Assembly (NCBI RefSeq): GCF_021043395.1
Contig: NZ_JAJNKE010000006.1
Coordinates: 62,001 to 126,000, forward strand
Reading direction: 5' to 3'
Length of the DNA: 64,000 bases
Origin: Clostridium guangxiense
Lineage (GTDB): Bacteria > Bacillota > Clostridia > Clostridiales > Clostridiaceae
The translations under genes and the position numbers were made by a program. Within the stretch, counting starts at the first letter, position 1. Every line of letters begins with the position of its first letter. This document shows positions 26,042-35,179 of the stretch, piece by piece. The notes beneath the pieces are model-generated. The model did not search any database. It saw nothing but the letters and a program-made list of their open reading frames with translations, and was not told the DNA's origin.

Positions 26042-26450
26042 GTGAAGGGTTTTAACTCACTTCGTTTGTTAAAAGACTAAGGCTTTTGCTATGCGAAAGG
26101 TGAAGGGTCTTACGGTGCTGTGCACGTAAAAGGTGAACTTTTTTATCTTCAATAAAAAGCTAAGGTTGATTTTCCTCCTTTTCCCTAAGGAAAATCTTTA
26201 ACGTATTTAAATTATTTATTTTTCGTAGAGAAACGGAGAAAAATATTCCTTAACCTTTTGCCGTGGCAAAAACCTTCACCTTTGACAAGCAAAGCTATGT
26301 CAAACCCTTCACTTTTCACATAAGTGAAAAAGTTAGTTTTTTAATGAGCAGGGCGAATTAAAACCCTTCACTCAGCTCGACAAATTCCAGTTTGTAAGGA
26401 TAAATTTTGAGATTGCAATTTTAAAGTTTCAAGTTTTCAGATGGTTTATC
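26042..26450 (+). repeat. family E palindromic repeat with tail, copy E1
   Basis: Terminal inverted repeats GTGAAGGGTTTTAA (26042) and TTAAAACCCTTCAC (to 26371), with many nested hairpins. These include a TTTTTCGTAGAGAAACGGAG block shared with family B. A C-type tail follows at about 26383-26450 (CCAGTTTGTAAGGATAAATT, ending TTTTCAGATGGTTTATC). A second copy lies at 51650-51887. With the leader above it accounts for most of the gap 25815-26801. The remainder holds a hairpin CATTCAAAA/TTTTGAATG near 26509 and an extended -10 TGGTATAAA at 26645. Confidence 0.8.
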
Positions 26451-26801
26451 TTTAGTAATATTATAATTAGTAGTAAATTAATTTTATACTGTAAATAAAA
26501 TTCATTCAAAAATTAGGAAACTTTTGAATGAAAGAAATAAAGATAATTAGTTAAGAATTTAAAGAGATGATATTATAAAATTTATATAAGACTTTAATTT
26601 AAACATTTATTGTGGAAAACAAATGTTTTTATTTAACATAAAATGGTATAAAATAAAATATGTAGAAGGTGAATTTTTCATGCATATAAAACGCATTTAA
26701 TGGCAAAACTATTTAATATTATAGGAATAATTCACTTAAATTATTAAGCGAAAGGAGAAAGCGTATTAATTATTACTAGTTATTGAACGCAAATAAATAA
26801 G

Positions 26802-27374
26802 ATGGAAAATATAAATTACGTAGAAAATTTAAATAAGGAATTTATGGAATTTATGGAAACAGCAATTTCAAATGAAATAGATTGTTATGTAATAGATTCA
26901 AATTTTACAAAAGAGTTTAATAAAAGGTTAATTGAAGTTATGGAGGAAATAAGAAAAGGCAATCCAGACATAGAATTTAGTATAATCTTTAATGTTGATA
27001 AAGAAATATCTTTAATTGATTCTTTAATAATTGGAAATTTTGCTGCGGATTTGTATTCTGTTTATATGAGCAAATATTATAAAACCAAAGATTTGCAGAC
27101 TATTTTAAATTACATGCATAGTGAAAATGATGCTGAAAAAAGAAGATTTATAATTAATTCTATTAATGTATTTTACAATATATTTAATGAAATGTTTAAA
27201 ACTATAAAATGTAACAAAAGTATATTTTGTAAATATGAAAAATACTATAATTTGAGAGAATTGAAAGAGAAAAAAACTCCATTGATGGTATTGGTAATTT
27301 TGATATTAGAAGATATGTGCAAATTTTTTAAGATAAGAAACAGTTTGTTAATAGAATGTTACAAAGAAATTTAA
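26802..27374 (+). CDS. hypothetical protein
   Basis: 190-residue, mostly helical, acidic cytoplasmic protein with no recognised motif. Codon use resembles the neighbours. The start is doubtful: ATG 26802 has no SD close by, while a good AAAGGAGAAAG lies about 40 nt upstream without a usable start codon after it. A short frame of six codons with its own SD (AGAAGGTGA, ATG at 26681) precedes it. It lies upstream of another unknown gene on the same strand. Confidence 0.6.
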   Translation: MENINYVENLNKEFMEFMETAISNEIDCYVIDSNFTKEFNKRLIEVMEEIRKGNPDIEFSIIFNVDKEISLIDSLIIGNFAADLYSVYMSKYYKTKDLQTILNYMHSENDAEKRRFIINSINVFYNIFNEMFKTIKCNKSIFCKYEKYYNLRELKEKKTPLMVLVILILEDMCKFFKIRNSLLIECYKEI

Positions 27375-27508
27375 GACATATGAACTAATGAATCGACATT
27401 TTTTATGCGCATAATTGGATATATATGGTGAAAACGTTTTTTGGACATTGAAAAATATTAAATATAATGTAATAAAATAATTTAAAGGAAAATTAGTGTC
27501 AAAATAAT

Positions 27509-27955
27509 ATGAATGAAAAAAAGGTTCAACTATCATCAAGTGACAGAATTTTTGAAACGCTTATGTTAATATTTGATCATAAGTATAGGGAGGTTGGATA
27601 TATGGAGATAGTTGAATCTATGATAAAGGAAATTCAAGTAGGTGACAAAACGTGTAAGTATGAATATATGCTTACTAAGGGGGAAGTGTCTTTAAGTTAT
27701 TCTAGTGAAATTATGAATATTCAATCTTATGGCATAGAGGTTGAAAGAAGAGATTTTATCAATGGAAATCTTGTAAATATTGATCATGATGGAGTGAAGA
27801 ATATAAGCTCCGATAGATACAAGGTACATAATCTTCTTAAGATTTTGTATGAAAATATAGTTTCACCAATTAATTTTGTAGAAATTATTGGCGAATGTAT
27901 TGATGAATACACATCAGATTACGATAGAGTATATAATGATATTTTGAGTTGCTAG
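27509..27955 (+). CDS. hypothetical protein
   Basis: 148 residues from the first ATG, mixed alpha/beta, no recognised domain. An internal ATG at 27602 has an optimal SD (GGGAGG, 8 nt upstream) and would give 117 residues. The upstream ATG 27509 has only a distant AAAGGA. A terminator follows directly, so it ends its transcription unit. Confidence 0.6.
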   Translation: MNEKKVQLSSSDRIFETLMLIFDHKYREVGYMEIVESMIKEIQVGDKTCKYEYMLTKGEVSLSYSSEIMNIQSYGIEVERRDFINGNLVNIDHDGVKNISSDRYKVHNLLKILYENIVSPINFVEIIGECIDEYTSDYDRVYNDILSC

Positions 27956-27979
27956 GGGGTAATTTACTCCCCTTTTTTA
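27953..27979 (+). terminator. rho-independent terminator
   Basis: GGGGGTAA / TTACTCCCC stem overlapping the stop codon of the preceding gene, followed by TTTTTTAT. Confidence 0.85.
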
Positions 27980-28089
27980 TATTGTGAAATTCTGAAATTA
28001 TTTTCATGTAAATGTTTACAAAACTTTACTCTTTGCCAACTGGTATATATAATTTATTTATAATTATGTATAGTGCATAGATTTTAAAT

Positions 28090-28218
28090 CAGAGTAGAGA
28101 GTAGCGAAAGGTAAATCTATATTCACTGTACTCTCTACTCTGTACTCTGAGTTAAATTTCAGTTTGTAGGGATAAATTTGGTATTGGTAATTTTAATATT
28201 TCAGCTTGTTTATCTATA
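28090..28218 (+). repeat. family C repeat with tail, copy C3
   Basis: Palindromic arm at 28090-28149 (AGAGTAGAGAGTAGCG ... CTGTACTCTCTACTCT). The tail at about 28153-28218 starts TTTCAGTTTGTAGGGATAAA and ends TTTCAGCTTGTTTATCTATA. The tail is nearly the same as that of C2 and points toward acpS, ending about 30 nt before its SD. No gene lies between 27956 and 28261. Confidence 0.8.
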
Positions 28219-28261
28219 TTAATTGACGGCTTCAGAATAAAACAATTAAGGGGTGAAGGTT

Positions 28262-28636
28262 ATGATTTTAGGAATTGGAACAGATATAATAGAAATAGCT
28301 AGAATAATGGAAGCAGTGGAATTAAACTCAAATTTTATTGAAAAATTATTTAGTAAAAATGAAATTGAATACTTAAAAACAAGAAACTTAAGGGCAGAAT
28401 ATATAGCAGGTAGATTTGCGGCAAAGGAAGCAGTTTCTAAAGCTTTAGGTACAGGCTTTAGAGGGTTTAACTTAAAGGATATAGAAATTGATAGAAATTC
28501 ACTAGGGAAACCAATTGTAACTTTAAGAGGTAAGGCCAGACAAATTGCAGAAAAAAATGGTGATTACAGAATGCATGTAAGCATCTCACATGATAGGCAC
28601 AGCGCTGTTGCATATGCAGTTTTGGAGGTGCTTTAG
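28262..28636 (+). CDS. acpS: holo-[acyl-carrier-protein] synthase
   Basis: Transfers phosphopantetheine from CoA to the acyl carrier protein. 124 residues. GIGTDIIEI at the N-terminus includes the metal ligand D8, and FAAKEAVSKALGTG is the second family motif. The start is ATG 28262 with AGGGGTG 7 nt upstream; an in-frame GTG at 28253 overlaps the SD. It overlaps functionally with the next gene, whose SD lies in the acpS 3' end. Confidence 0.96.
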   Translation: MILGIGTDIIEIARIMEAVELNSNFIEKLFSKNEIEYLKTRNLRAEYIAGRFAAKEAVSKALGTGFRGFNLKDIEIDRNSLGKPIVTLRGKARQIAEKNGDYRMHVSISHDRHSAVAYAVLEVL

Positions 28637-28637
28637 T

Positions 28638-30134
28638 TTGAGAATTACAGATGCTAATACTATGAGAAAAGTAGATGAATGGTGCATTGATGAACTAAAG
28701 ATACCAAGTGTAGTTCTTATGGAGAATGCTGCATTTAAGGTAGCTGGAAATGTAGATAAGAATATGAACAATATAGTCATCGTGTGCGGAACTGGAAATA
28801 ACGGAGGAGATGGATTAGCCGTTGCCAGGCAGCTTTTTAAAAAGAATAAGAATATCGCTGTGTTTTTGATTGGTAATATTGAAAAAATGAGTAGTGATTG
28901 TAAAGTCAATTATAATATATTAAAGAATATGAAATTAAATATTATTAATATAAAAAACAGCGAAGATATATTCATTTTAAAAGAAGCAATTAAAAAATCA
29001 GAACTTATCATAGATGCTATTTTTGGTACAGGGCTTAATAGAAAGATAGAAGGCATATTTAGTGAAGTGATTTCTAAAATTAATGATAGCAAAAAATATA
29101 TTTTATCTATTGATGCGCCTTCTGGTTTAAATAGTGATAATGGTTTGATAATGGGAAATTGTATAAGGGCAAACAAAACTGTTTCATTTGAAGCTTATAA
29201 GGTTGGTTTTTTACAATATGGGAATGACGTATACATTGGAGAGGTAGTTATAGAAGATATAGGTATTCCCGAATTTGTATTAGAAAAATTTTGTGACAAT
29301 AAATTTATACTAGATGAGAGTATAATTAAAAATGGTATAGTAAGGAGAAACAAGTATTCTCATAAAGGTAATTATGGAAAGGTTACGATTTTTGCAGGGT
29401 CAACAGGATATTCTGGAGCAGCATATATTTCAACACAGGCGGCAGTTAAAACGGGTTCTGGACTTGTTACCCTATGTACATATAAACAAATTCAAAATAT
29501 ATTAAGTGAAAAGTTAGTTGAAGCAATGACTATATCTTATGATGAAGAGGAAAGAATTAATAATGCTATAGAGAAGAGTAGTGTAATTGCTATAGGTCCT
29601 GGAATGGGAAATAATAAATTTACTCTTGATATGCTAAAGAAAATAATTTGTACATCAAAAGTGCCAATTGTTATTGATGCGGATGGAATAAATGTACTTA
29701 AGGACAATATTTCTCTGCTCGCAAACAAAAAAGTACCTATTGTGATCACACCGCATCTTGGAGAAATGTCTAGGCTTACCAATATATCTGTTGAAGGGAT
29801 AAAAAATAATAGAATAGAAATAGCCCAAAATTTTGCACGTAAATATGATGTTATAGTCCTGCTTAAAGGCTATAATACGGTTATAACTGATGGAAAATAT
29901 ACAGCAATAAATTCTACTGGCAATAGTGCTATGGCTTCTGGAGGTATGGGGGACTGTTTAACAGGAATGATAGCATCGTTTATAGGACAGCAGTATCACC
30001 CTCTTAAAGCAGCTTGCATGGCAGCTTATATTCATGGATATTGTGGAGAAAATCTTTCTCAAAAAATGTTCAGTGTTACGGCTTCAGATGTATTAAATGA
30101 AATACCATATGCAATAAAAACATTCATAAATTAG
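28638..30134 (+). CDS. nnrDE: bifunctional NAD(P)H-hydrate epimerase / ADP-dependent dehydratase
   Basis: Repairs damaged NAD(P)H hydrates. The N-terminal YjeF_N epimerase half (about 1-210) has GTGNNGGDGLAVARQL. The C-terminal dehydratase half (about 225-498) has GSTGYSGAA and the nucleotide motif ASGGMGDCLTGM. The start is TTG 28638, one base after the acpS stop codon, with SD GGAGGTG in acpS. A longer frame starting inside acpS is not favoured. Confidence 0.93.
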   Translation: MRITDANTMRKVDEWCIDELKIPSVVLMENAAFKVAGNVDKNMNNIVIVCGTGNNGGDGLAVARQLFKKNKNIAVFLIGNIEKMSSDCKVNYNILKNMKLNIINIKNSEDIFILKEAIKKSELIIDAIFGTGLNRKIEGIFSEVISKINDSKKYILSIDAPSGLNSDNGLIMGNCIRANKTVSFEAYKVGFLQYGNDVYIGEVVIEDIGIPEFVLEKFCDNKFILDESIIKNGIVRRNKYSHKGNYGKVTIFAGSTGYSGAAYISTQAAVKTGSGLVTLCTYKQIQNILSEKLVEAMTISYDEEERINNAIEKSSVIAIGPGMGNNKFTLDMLKKIICTSKVPIVIDADGINVLKDNISLLANKKVPIVITPHLGEMSRLTNISVEGIKNNRIEIAQNFARKYDVIVLLKGYNTVITDGKYTAINSTGNSAMASGGMGDCLTGMIASFIGQQYHPLKAACMAAYIHGYCGENLSQKMFSVTASDVLNEIPYAIKTFIN

Positions 30135-30185
30135 ATTTGTAGCGAATATGAATTTAGTAATAGAAATGTTGAATAAGGAGTATTG

Positions 30186-30824
30186 GTGAAAGAAAAAACA
30201 AAGCTGTTTAAAATGTTTTTATGTGGATGCATTATAATTGTTGCTGCTGCAATATTGAGTACATATTGTCTTTTGAGGGCAATAAATTCTAAGGATAAAA
30301 ATGTTATAGACCATCTTAAAGAACTTAAAAGCTATAGTTGCGATATGAAGATAACAGTTAAGAATGATAAACAAAATGTTGAATATGCTTGCAAACAATA
30401 TTATTCATATGGCAATGGCTACAGATTAGAGATAAATAAAGAGAGAAACATGGTTTATAAAGAGAACAGGGTATATGTTTTTGATAAAGAAAATAATAAA
30501 GCCTACGTTAAAAATGATGAAACTGATGATATATATAAACTTAGTTTTATAGGAGAATATATTGGAATGCTTTATACTAATCAAAATATAAACTGTTCAA
30601 TAAGGAAAATAAATGGAATTGAATATGCTCTTATTAAAATTGATATACCAAATCAAAATAGAAATGCAAAATACGCTGTTATGTATGTAAATGAGAAAAG
30701 CAGTGAACCATACAAGCTGATTATATGCGATGAAAATAATAAAGAAAAGATGGAAATTGGATATAGTAATTTTATTCTTAATAATAACATAAACACTAAG
30801 TTATTTGAAACTCCTAAGCTGTGA
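30186..30824 (+). CDS. GerS-like germination lipoprotein-related protein
   Basis: About 212 residues with one N-terminal membrane segment (about 9-33) and an extracytoplasmic LolA/LolB-like beta domain. The function is inferred from the fold pattern and position: in Clostridioides difficile gerS, needed for cortex hydrolysis during germination, lies next to an alanine racemase gene, as here. A classical lipobox is not clear (FLCGC only), so it may be membrane-anchored rather than lipidated. The start is GTG 30186 with AAGGAG 5 nt upstream; TTG 30183 is possible. Confidence 0.65.
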   Translation: MKEKTKLFKMFLCGCIIIVAAAILSTYCLLRAINSKDKNVIDHLKELKSYSCDMKITVKNDKQNVEYACKQYYSYGNGYRLEINKERNMVYKENRVYVFDKENNKAYVKNDETDDIYKLSFIGEYIGMLYTNQNINCSIRKINGIEYALIKIDIPNQNRNAKYAVMYVNEKSSEPYKLIICDENNKEKMEIGYSNFILNNNINTKLFETPKL

Positions 30825-30873
30825 TACGCTCTGTAAGTACCAATACAATGAAATATACAATTATGGGTGGTTC

Positions 30874-30902
30874 TTGTAATGTATATTACTTTGAGTTATC
30901 AT
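30874..30902 (+). promoter_or_regulatory. probable alr promoter
   Basis: TTGTAA at 30874-30879, 17-bp spacer, TATCAT at 30897-30902. It is flanked by an inverted repeat AATATACA (30852) / TGTATATT (30880), which could be a regulatory site. Confidence 0.45.
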
Positions 30903-30947
30903 TAAATTTGTGTACAAAATTAGCAGCTTTTAGGATGGTGAAGGTAA

Positions 30948-32108
30948 ATGTTTAGGCATATAAGGCCAGTGTGGGCAGAAATAAATTTAGATAATATTGC
31001 ATATAATATGCAGAGAATAAGAGAATGCTCAAGAAGTAAAGATATAATAGGTATAGTGAAGGCAGATGCTTATGGACATGGAGCAGTCGATGTGGCACCA
31101 GTTATTCTTAAGAATGGTGCAAATAGACTAGCAGTTGCGGTTTTAAGTGAAGCCGTTGAACTTAGAAAATCTAAGATTGATTGTCCTATAATGATACTTG
31201 GATATACACCTCTTAGTATAGGAGACGATATATTTAAATATAATATAGAGCAAACAGTATTTTCAGTAAGTTATGCTAAAGAATTATCTAAAATGGCTCA
31301 GGAAAGAAATGTTGATGTAAAAATCCACATAGCACTTGATACAGGAATGGGTAGAATTGGATTTATACCGGATGAAAAAAGTGTTGAAGAGGTATATGAA
31401 ATAAGCAGGTTACCTAAAATAAAAATTGAGGGACTATTTTCACATTTTTCAACGGCAGATGAAGAAAACAAAGAGTATACTTATCTTCAATTTGAAAGAT
31501 TTAAATGGTTTTATGATAAACTTATTAAAAAAGGTGTAAGGGTGAATATAAGACATATTGCAAACAGTGCTGCCATAATGGAACTTCCGGAAACACATTT
31601 TGAAGCTGTAAGGCCTGGTATAATAATTTATGGATATTATCCATCAGAAGAGGTAGATAAAAATAGGTTGAGTTTAAAACCTGCTATGGAGTTAAAAACT
31701 AACGTGGTTCACATAAAGGAAATGAAAAATGGTGAGTTCATAAGTTATGGTAGAAAATTTCAGTGCAAGAGAAAAAGCTTAATTGCAACTCTTCCTGTAG
31801 GCTATGCAGATGGATTTACAAGAATGCTCTCCAATAAGGATAAAGTCATAATTAATGGAGAATTTGCTAATATCGTAGGTAGAATATGCATGGATCAATG
31901 TATGGTTGATATAACTGACATTCCAGATGTAAAAGTTGGGGATGAAGTTATACTTATGGGAGAGTCTAATGGAAAATCTATTACAGCAGATGACATAGCT
32001 GGAATGCTTGGAACTATAAACTATGAAGTTATTTGCATGATAAGTAAAAGAGTTCCAAGAGTATATGTAAGTAATGAGAAGGTTGTAAAAATAAGGAACT
32101 ATATATAA
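30948..32108 (+). CDS. alr: alanine racemase
   Basis: PLP enzyme that makes D-alanine for peptidoglycan. 386 residues. PLP lysine K38 in VKADAYGHG, catalytic tyrosine Y267 in SYGRKF, and the GYADGF motif after it. SD AGGATGGTGAAGG. A gerS-like gene precedes it and the EndoAI/EndoA genes follow, the usual Firmicutes order for alr-ndoAI-ndoA. Confidence 0.97.
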   Translation: MFRHIRPVWAEINLDNIAYNMQRIRECSRSKDIIGIVKADAYGHGAVDVAPVILKNGANRLAVAVLSEAVELRKSKIDCPIMILGYTPLSIGDDIFKYNIEQTVFSVSYAKELSKMAQERNVDVKIHIALDTGMGRIGFIPDEKSVEEVYEISRLPKIKIEGLFSHFSTADEENKEYTYLQFERFKWFYDKLIKKGVRVNIRHIANSAAIMELPETHFEAVRPGIIIYGYYPSEEVDKNRLSLKPAMELKTNVVHIKEMKNGEFISYGRKFQCKRKSLIATLPVGYADGFTRMLSNKDKVIINGEFANIVGRICMDQCMVDITDIPDVKVGDEVILMGESNGKSITADDIAGMLGTINYEVICMISKRVPRVYVSNEKVVKIRNYI

Positions 32109-32147
32109 GTGCTATATATTGGAGTACACGAAAGTTTAACAAATCCT

Positions 32148-32177
32148 TTGACATATTGACAATTATTGAATTATAAT
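32148..32177 (+). promoter_or_regulatory. SigA-type promoter of ndoAI-ndoA
   Basis: TTGACA at 32148-32153, 18-bp spacer, TATAAT at 32172-32177. Strong match, about 50 bp before the antitoxin start. Confidence 0.75.
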
Positions 32178-32227
32178 AAGTTAAATACATATATTTGTGA
32201 TGTTTTTTAGGAGGTATTAATTTTTGT

Positions 32228-32551
32228 ATGTCAAATTCGAAGAGATTAGTGATAAACATCTCAGAAAAGCTTTGTAGTGAGTTTGATAAGGCGCTTAAAG
32301 AAGATAGAAAAAAAAGAAGTGAATTTATTAGAGAAGCAATAATATTATATATAGAGAAGAAGAAAAAGCTTGATCAGGCTGAAGACATTAAAAGAGGATA
32401 TATTGAAATGGGTAAAATGAATATTGAAATGTCTGAGTTTGGTGTATCCTCTTATTTAGAAGAATTAGATCAATATGAAGTGATACTATCGGAGAGTGAT
32501 TTTCCTAATGACGATAATGATAGTGAAAAGAGGAGATATATTTTATGCTGA
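32228..32551 (+). CDS. ndoAI: EndoAI / MazE-like antitoxin
   Basis: 107-residue ribbon-helix-helix protein ([19 protein letters not shown], then [13 protein letters not shown]). It neutralises the EndoA toxin and represses its own operon in related bacteria. The C-terminal half is acidic and charged, as expected for the toxin-binding tail. The SD AGGAGG is 13 nt from the ATG, longer than usual. It overlaps the toxin gene. Confidence 0.9.
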   Translation: MSNSKRLVINISEKLCSEFDKALKEDRKKRSEFIREAIILYIEKKKKLDQAEDIKRGYIEMGKMNIEMSEFGVSSYLEELDQYEVILSESDFPNDDNDSEKRRYILC

Positions 32552-32870
32552 TCTAAGTCCCGTAGTTGGATCAGAACAAGGTGGCATACGTCCCGTTATT
32601 ATAATTCAAAACGATGTTGGTAATAAATATAGTCCGACTGTAATAGTTGCAGCTATTACTTCTCAGATAAATAAGGCAAAGCTCCCAACACATGTTGAGA
32701 TATCGTCAGAGGAGTATGGACTTAATAAAGACTCAGTAGTCTTACTTGAACAGATAAGGACGTTAGATAAAAGACGGCTCAAGGAAAAAATAGGTCATAT
32801 GACAGATAGCGATATGGAAAAAGTGGATTATGCTCTTGAAGTCAGTATAGGATTATCAAAAAATGAATAA
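32508..32870 (+). CDS. ndoA: EndoA / MazF-type mRNA interferase
   Basis: Sequence-specific endoribonuclease (cuts UACAU in B. subtilis EndoA). The core starts [20 protein letters not shown] and has the conserved RPVIIIQND. 120 residues from ATG 32508 (SD GGAGAG 12 nt upstream). Homology also allows ATG 32517 (MIVKRGD), as in B. subtilis. The gene overlaps the antitoxin by about 40 bp, so translation is probably coupled. Confidence 0.93.
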   Translation: MTIMIVKRGDIFYADLSPVVGSEQGGIRPVIIIQNDVGNKYSPTVIVAAITSQINKAKLPTHVEISSEEYGLNKDSVVLLEQIRTLDKRRLKEKIGHMTDSDMEKVDYALEVSIGLSKNE

Positions 32871-32906
32871 ATTAAGCTTGTTTTTAGTATAAATTTGTAT
32901 AGTTTG

Positions 32907-32937
32907 AGCACTATTCTTTATAAGGGTAGTGCTTTTG
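32907..32937 (+). terminator. terminator of the ndoA operon
   Basis: AGCACTATTC ... AGGGTAGTGCT stem with one or two wobble pairs, then TTTTG. Confidence 0.7.
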
Positions 32938-32950
32938 TATGGAATTAAAT

Positions 32951-33196
32951 CAGTGCACAATGCACAGTTCACAATGCACAGTTAAGGATGATTTTCTTCC
33001 ATTTTACTACAGAAAATCTTAAAACATGATGGTGGAGTAATTATAGAAAAATTATTTAGCGAAGCTGAATTTAAAATTGCAGATTTATCTGACGTAGGAA
33101 AGATAAATCAACCATAACTGTGAACTGTGCATTGTGAATTGTGCACTGAAAAAACATTACTTGAAAGTCTTTATAAAAGTAATTTAAATATTTCAG
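32951..33196 (+). repeat. family D palindromic repeat with tail, copy D1
   Basis: Terminal arms CAGTGCACAATGCACAG (32951) and CATTGTGAATTGTGCACTG (to 33148) are inverted repeats. Inner arms are GATTTTC..GAAAATC and AGATTTATC..GATAAATC. The tail at about 33155-33196 is ATTACTTGAAAG... ending ATATTTCAG. It points toward the YitT gene. It fills the gap 32871-33231 with the terminator. Confidence 0.8.
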
Positions 33197-33231
33197 CCAA
33201 TTTTAATATACACATATTACGAGGTGATTTA

Positions 33232-34077
33232 ATGAAAAAGTTTAAAGAATTCGTACTTATAACCTTGGGAGATATATTAGTGGCTATGTCAATAAAGTTT
33301 TTTCTTCAACCTAATAAAATAGCAGCGGGTGGAACTTCTGGTATAGCCATAATAATAAATAATTTTTTTAAGTTTATTCCTGTTGGGGTACTCATGATAG
33401 CTATGGATTCAATATTATTTATTATGGCCATGATAGTCATAGGAAGTAAGTTTGGATTTAAAACTCTATATGCAAGTTTTTGTCTGAGTGGTTCCTTAAT
33501 TTTAATGGATAAACTTATTCCATATGGACCTTTAACCAAAAACTTACTTCTCGCGGCAGTTTTTGGTACATTTCTTTCAGCTATAGGAATGGGAATCATA
33601 TTCAATCAAAATGCTTCTACTGGTGGAACAGATATAATTGCCAAAATAATAAACAAATTTTTACATATAGATATAGGGAAGTCACTGCTGCTTGTGGATT
33701 TTATAGTAACTTTATTTGCTGGTGTAACAATGGGAGCAGATATAGGAATGTACTCACTTCTTTCTGTAATAATAAATGGTTTTATGATTGATTTTGTCAT
33801 TGAAGGACTCAACGTATGTAAACAGGTTATGGTAATAAGTCCTAAAAATAAAGAAATATCGAAGTTTATAATGGAAGAACTCGACAGGGGCTGCACCGTA
33901 ATTGCAGGAAAAGGTGGATATACCCTTAATGACACATACATATTATATTGTGTACTCAGCCGAAGTGAATTCATAAAACTCAAGCAATTTATAAAAGAAA
34001 CAGACTCCAAAGCCTTTATAACCGTAAGTGATACCCGAGAGGTCCTAGGCAACGGATTTAAAGATATACACATCTAG
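33232..34077 (+). CDS. YitT-family membrane protein (DUF161/DUF2179)
   Basis: 281-residue protein with five or six membrane helices, with the family motif NKIAAGGTSGIAII near residue 30 and GTDIIAKI later. A C-terminal cytoplasmic DUF2179 domain starts at about 200 (KNKEISKFIMEELDRGCT). The function is unknown in the family. The start is ATG 33232 with GAGGTGA 5 nt upstream; a longer frame reads into repeat D1 and is rejected. The stop codon starts a tandem repeat. Confidence 0.92.
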   Translation: MKKFKEFVLITLGDILVAMSIKFFLQPNKIAAGGTSGIAIIINNFFKFIPVGVLMIAMDSILFIMAMIVIGSKFGFKTLYASFCLSGSLILMDKLIPYGPLTKNLLLAAVFGTFLSAIGMGIIFNQNASTGGTDIIAKIINKFLHIDIGKSLLLVDFIVTLFAGVTMGADIGMYSLLSVIINGFMIDFVIEGLNVCKQVMVISPKNKEISKFIMEELDRGCTVIAGKGGYTLNDTYILYCVLSRSEFIKLKQFIKETDSKAFITVSDTREVLGNGFKDIHI

Positions 34078-34278
34078 AGTTTGCGCGAGAGCGCATTTGA
34101 CTTCAAAAAACAAAATACATGACGATGTTAAGAAAACTAAAATAGAAGTAGTCTTGTTAATCTAGAGTTTGCGCGAGAGCGCATTTGACTTCAAAAAACA
34201 AAATACATGACGATGTTAAGAAAATTAAGATAGAAGTAGTCTTGTTAATCTAGAGTTTGCGCGAGAGCGCATTTGACT
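34072..34278 (+). repeat. 88-bp tandem repeat with GTTTG..CAT hairpin
   Basis: Two full 88-bp units (34072, 34160) plus a partial third (34248). Each carries GTTTGCGCGAGAGCGCAT, a stem TGCGC/GCGCA closed by the GNRA tetraloop GAGA. The first unit begins in the last codon and stop of the YitT gene. A few substitutions separate the copies. The rest of the gap to ftsE is plain AT-rich DNA. Confidence 0.85.
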
Positions 34279-34424
34279 TACTTATTAAATGCATTTAAGT
34301 CAGATTATGGTGAACGATTCTTAATTAAATTGAAAATTATATGAAGTTTCGCTATAAAATATACTCATATGACAAAAAGTTAATAATATGTTAAAAAAAC
34401 TTTTTTTTATATAAAAGTATATTG

Positions 34425-34433
34425 TGGTATAAT
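34425..34433 (+). promoter_or_regulatory. extended -10 promoter of ftsEX
   Basis: TGG-TATAAT with no good -35 element, 60 bp before the ftsE start. Confidence 0.5.
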
Positions 34434-34492
34434 AATTGTAGTTATGTAAAATAATTTTGTAAAAAAAGATAAAGATAAGCGGGGAGAAAATA

Positions 34493-35179
34493 ATGATCGA
34501 ATTTAAAAACGTAAGTAAGGTTTACGGTAATGACGTAACTGCTCTTTCGGATGTAAATGTCTCTATAGATAGAGGAGAATTTGTATTTGTTGTAGGAGCA
34601 AGCGGTGCAGGAAAGTCAACTTTTATAAAATTATTGATGAAAGAAATTGAACCGACAAAAGGAAATATAATAGTAAATGATACAGATATTACAACATTGA
34701 AAAGAAAGCAAATACCTTATTATAGAAGAAAAATTGGAATGGTATTTCAGGATTACAGGCTTATTCCAACATTAAGCGTATATGAAAATGTAGCTTTTGC
34801 AATGAGAATTGTTGAGGCAGGTTCTAGGGAAATAAAAAAAAGGGTTCCTCTTGTATTGTCACTTGTAGGTTTATCCGATAAACATAATGATTTTCCAAAT
34901 CAACTTTCAGGTGGAGAACAGCAGAGAGTTGCATTAGCAAGGGCTATAGTTAATAATCCTTCATTTCTTATAGCTGACGAACCTACTGGAAACCTTGATC
35001 CAGAGACTGCAATGGAAATTGTGAATTTAATAAGCGATATTAATAAAGCTGGTACAACAGTAATTATGGCTACTCATGCAGAGCAAATAGTAAACCATAT
35101 GAAAAAGCGTGTTATAGCTGTTGAAAATGGAACTATTGTAAGAGATGAACGAAAGGGAAGATATTATTATGAAGACTAG
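34493..35179 (+). CDS. ftsE: cell division ATP-binding protein FtsE
   Basis: ABC-type ATPase that works with FtsX to activate peptidoglycan hydrolases. 228 residues. Walker A GASGAGKST, signature LSGGEQQRVALARA, Walker B LIADEPTGNLDP. SD GGGGAG. The ftsX start lies inside its last codons. Confidence 0.97.
   Translation: MIEFKNVSKVYGNDVTALSDVNVSIDRGEFVFVVGASGAGKSTFIKLLMKEIEPTKGNIIVNDTDITTLKRKQIPYYRRKIGMVFQDYRLIPTLSVYENVAFAMRIVEAGSREIKKRVPLVLSLVGLSDKHNDFPNQLSGGEQQRVALARAIVNNPSFLIADEPTGNLDPETAMEIVNLISDINKAGTTVIMATHAEQIVNHMKKRVIAVENGTIVRDERKGRYYYED

Noticed and set aside
33127-33231. 35-codon extension of the YitT protein
   Set aside because: It reads through repeat D1; ATG 33232 has a strong GAGGTGA.
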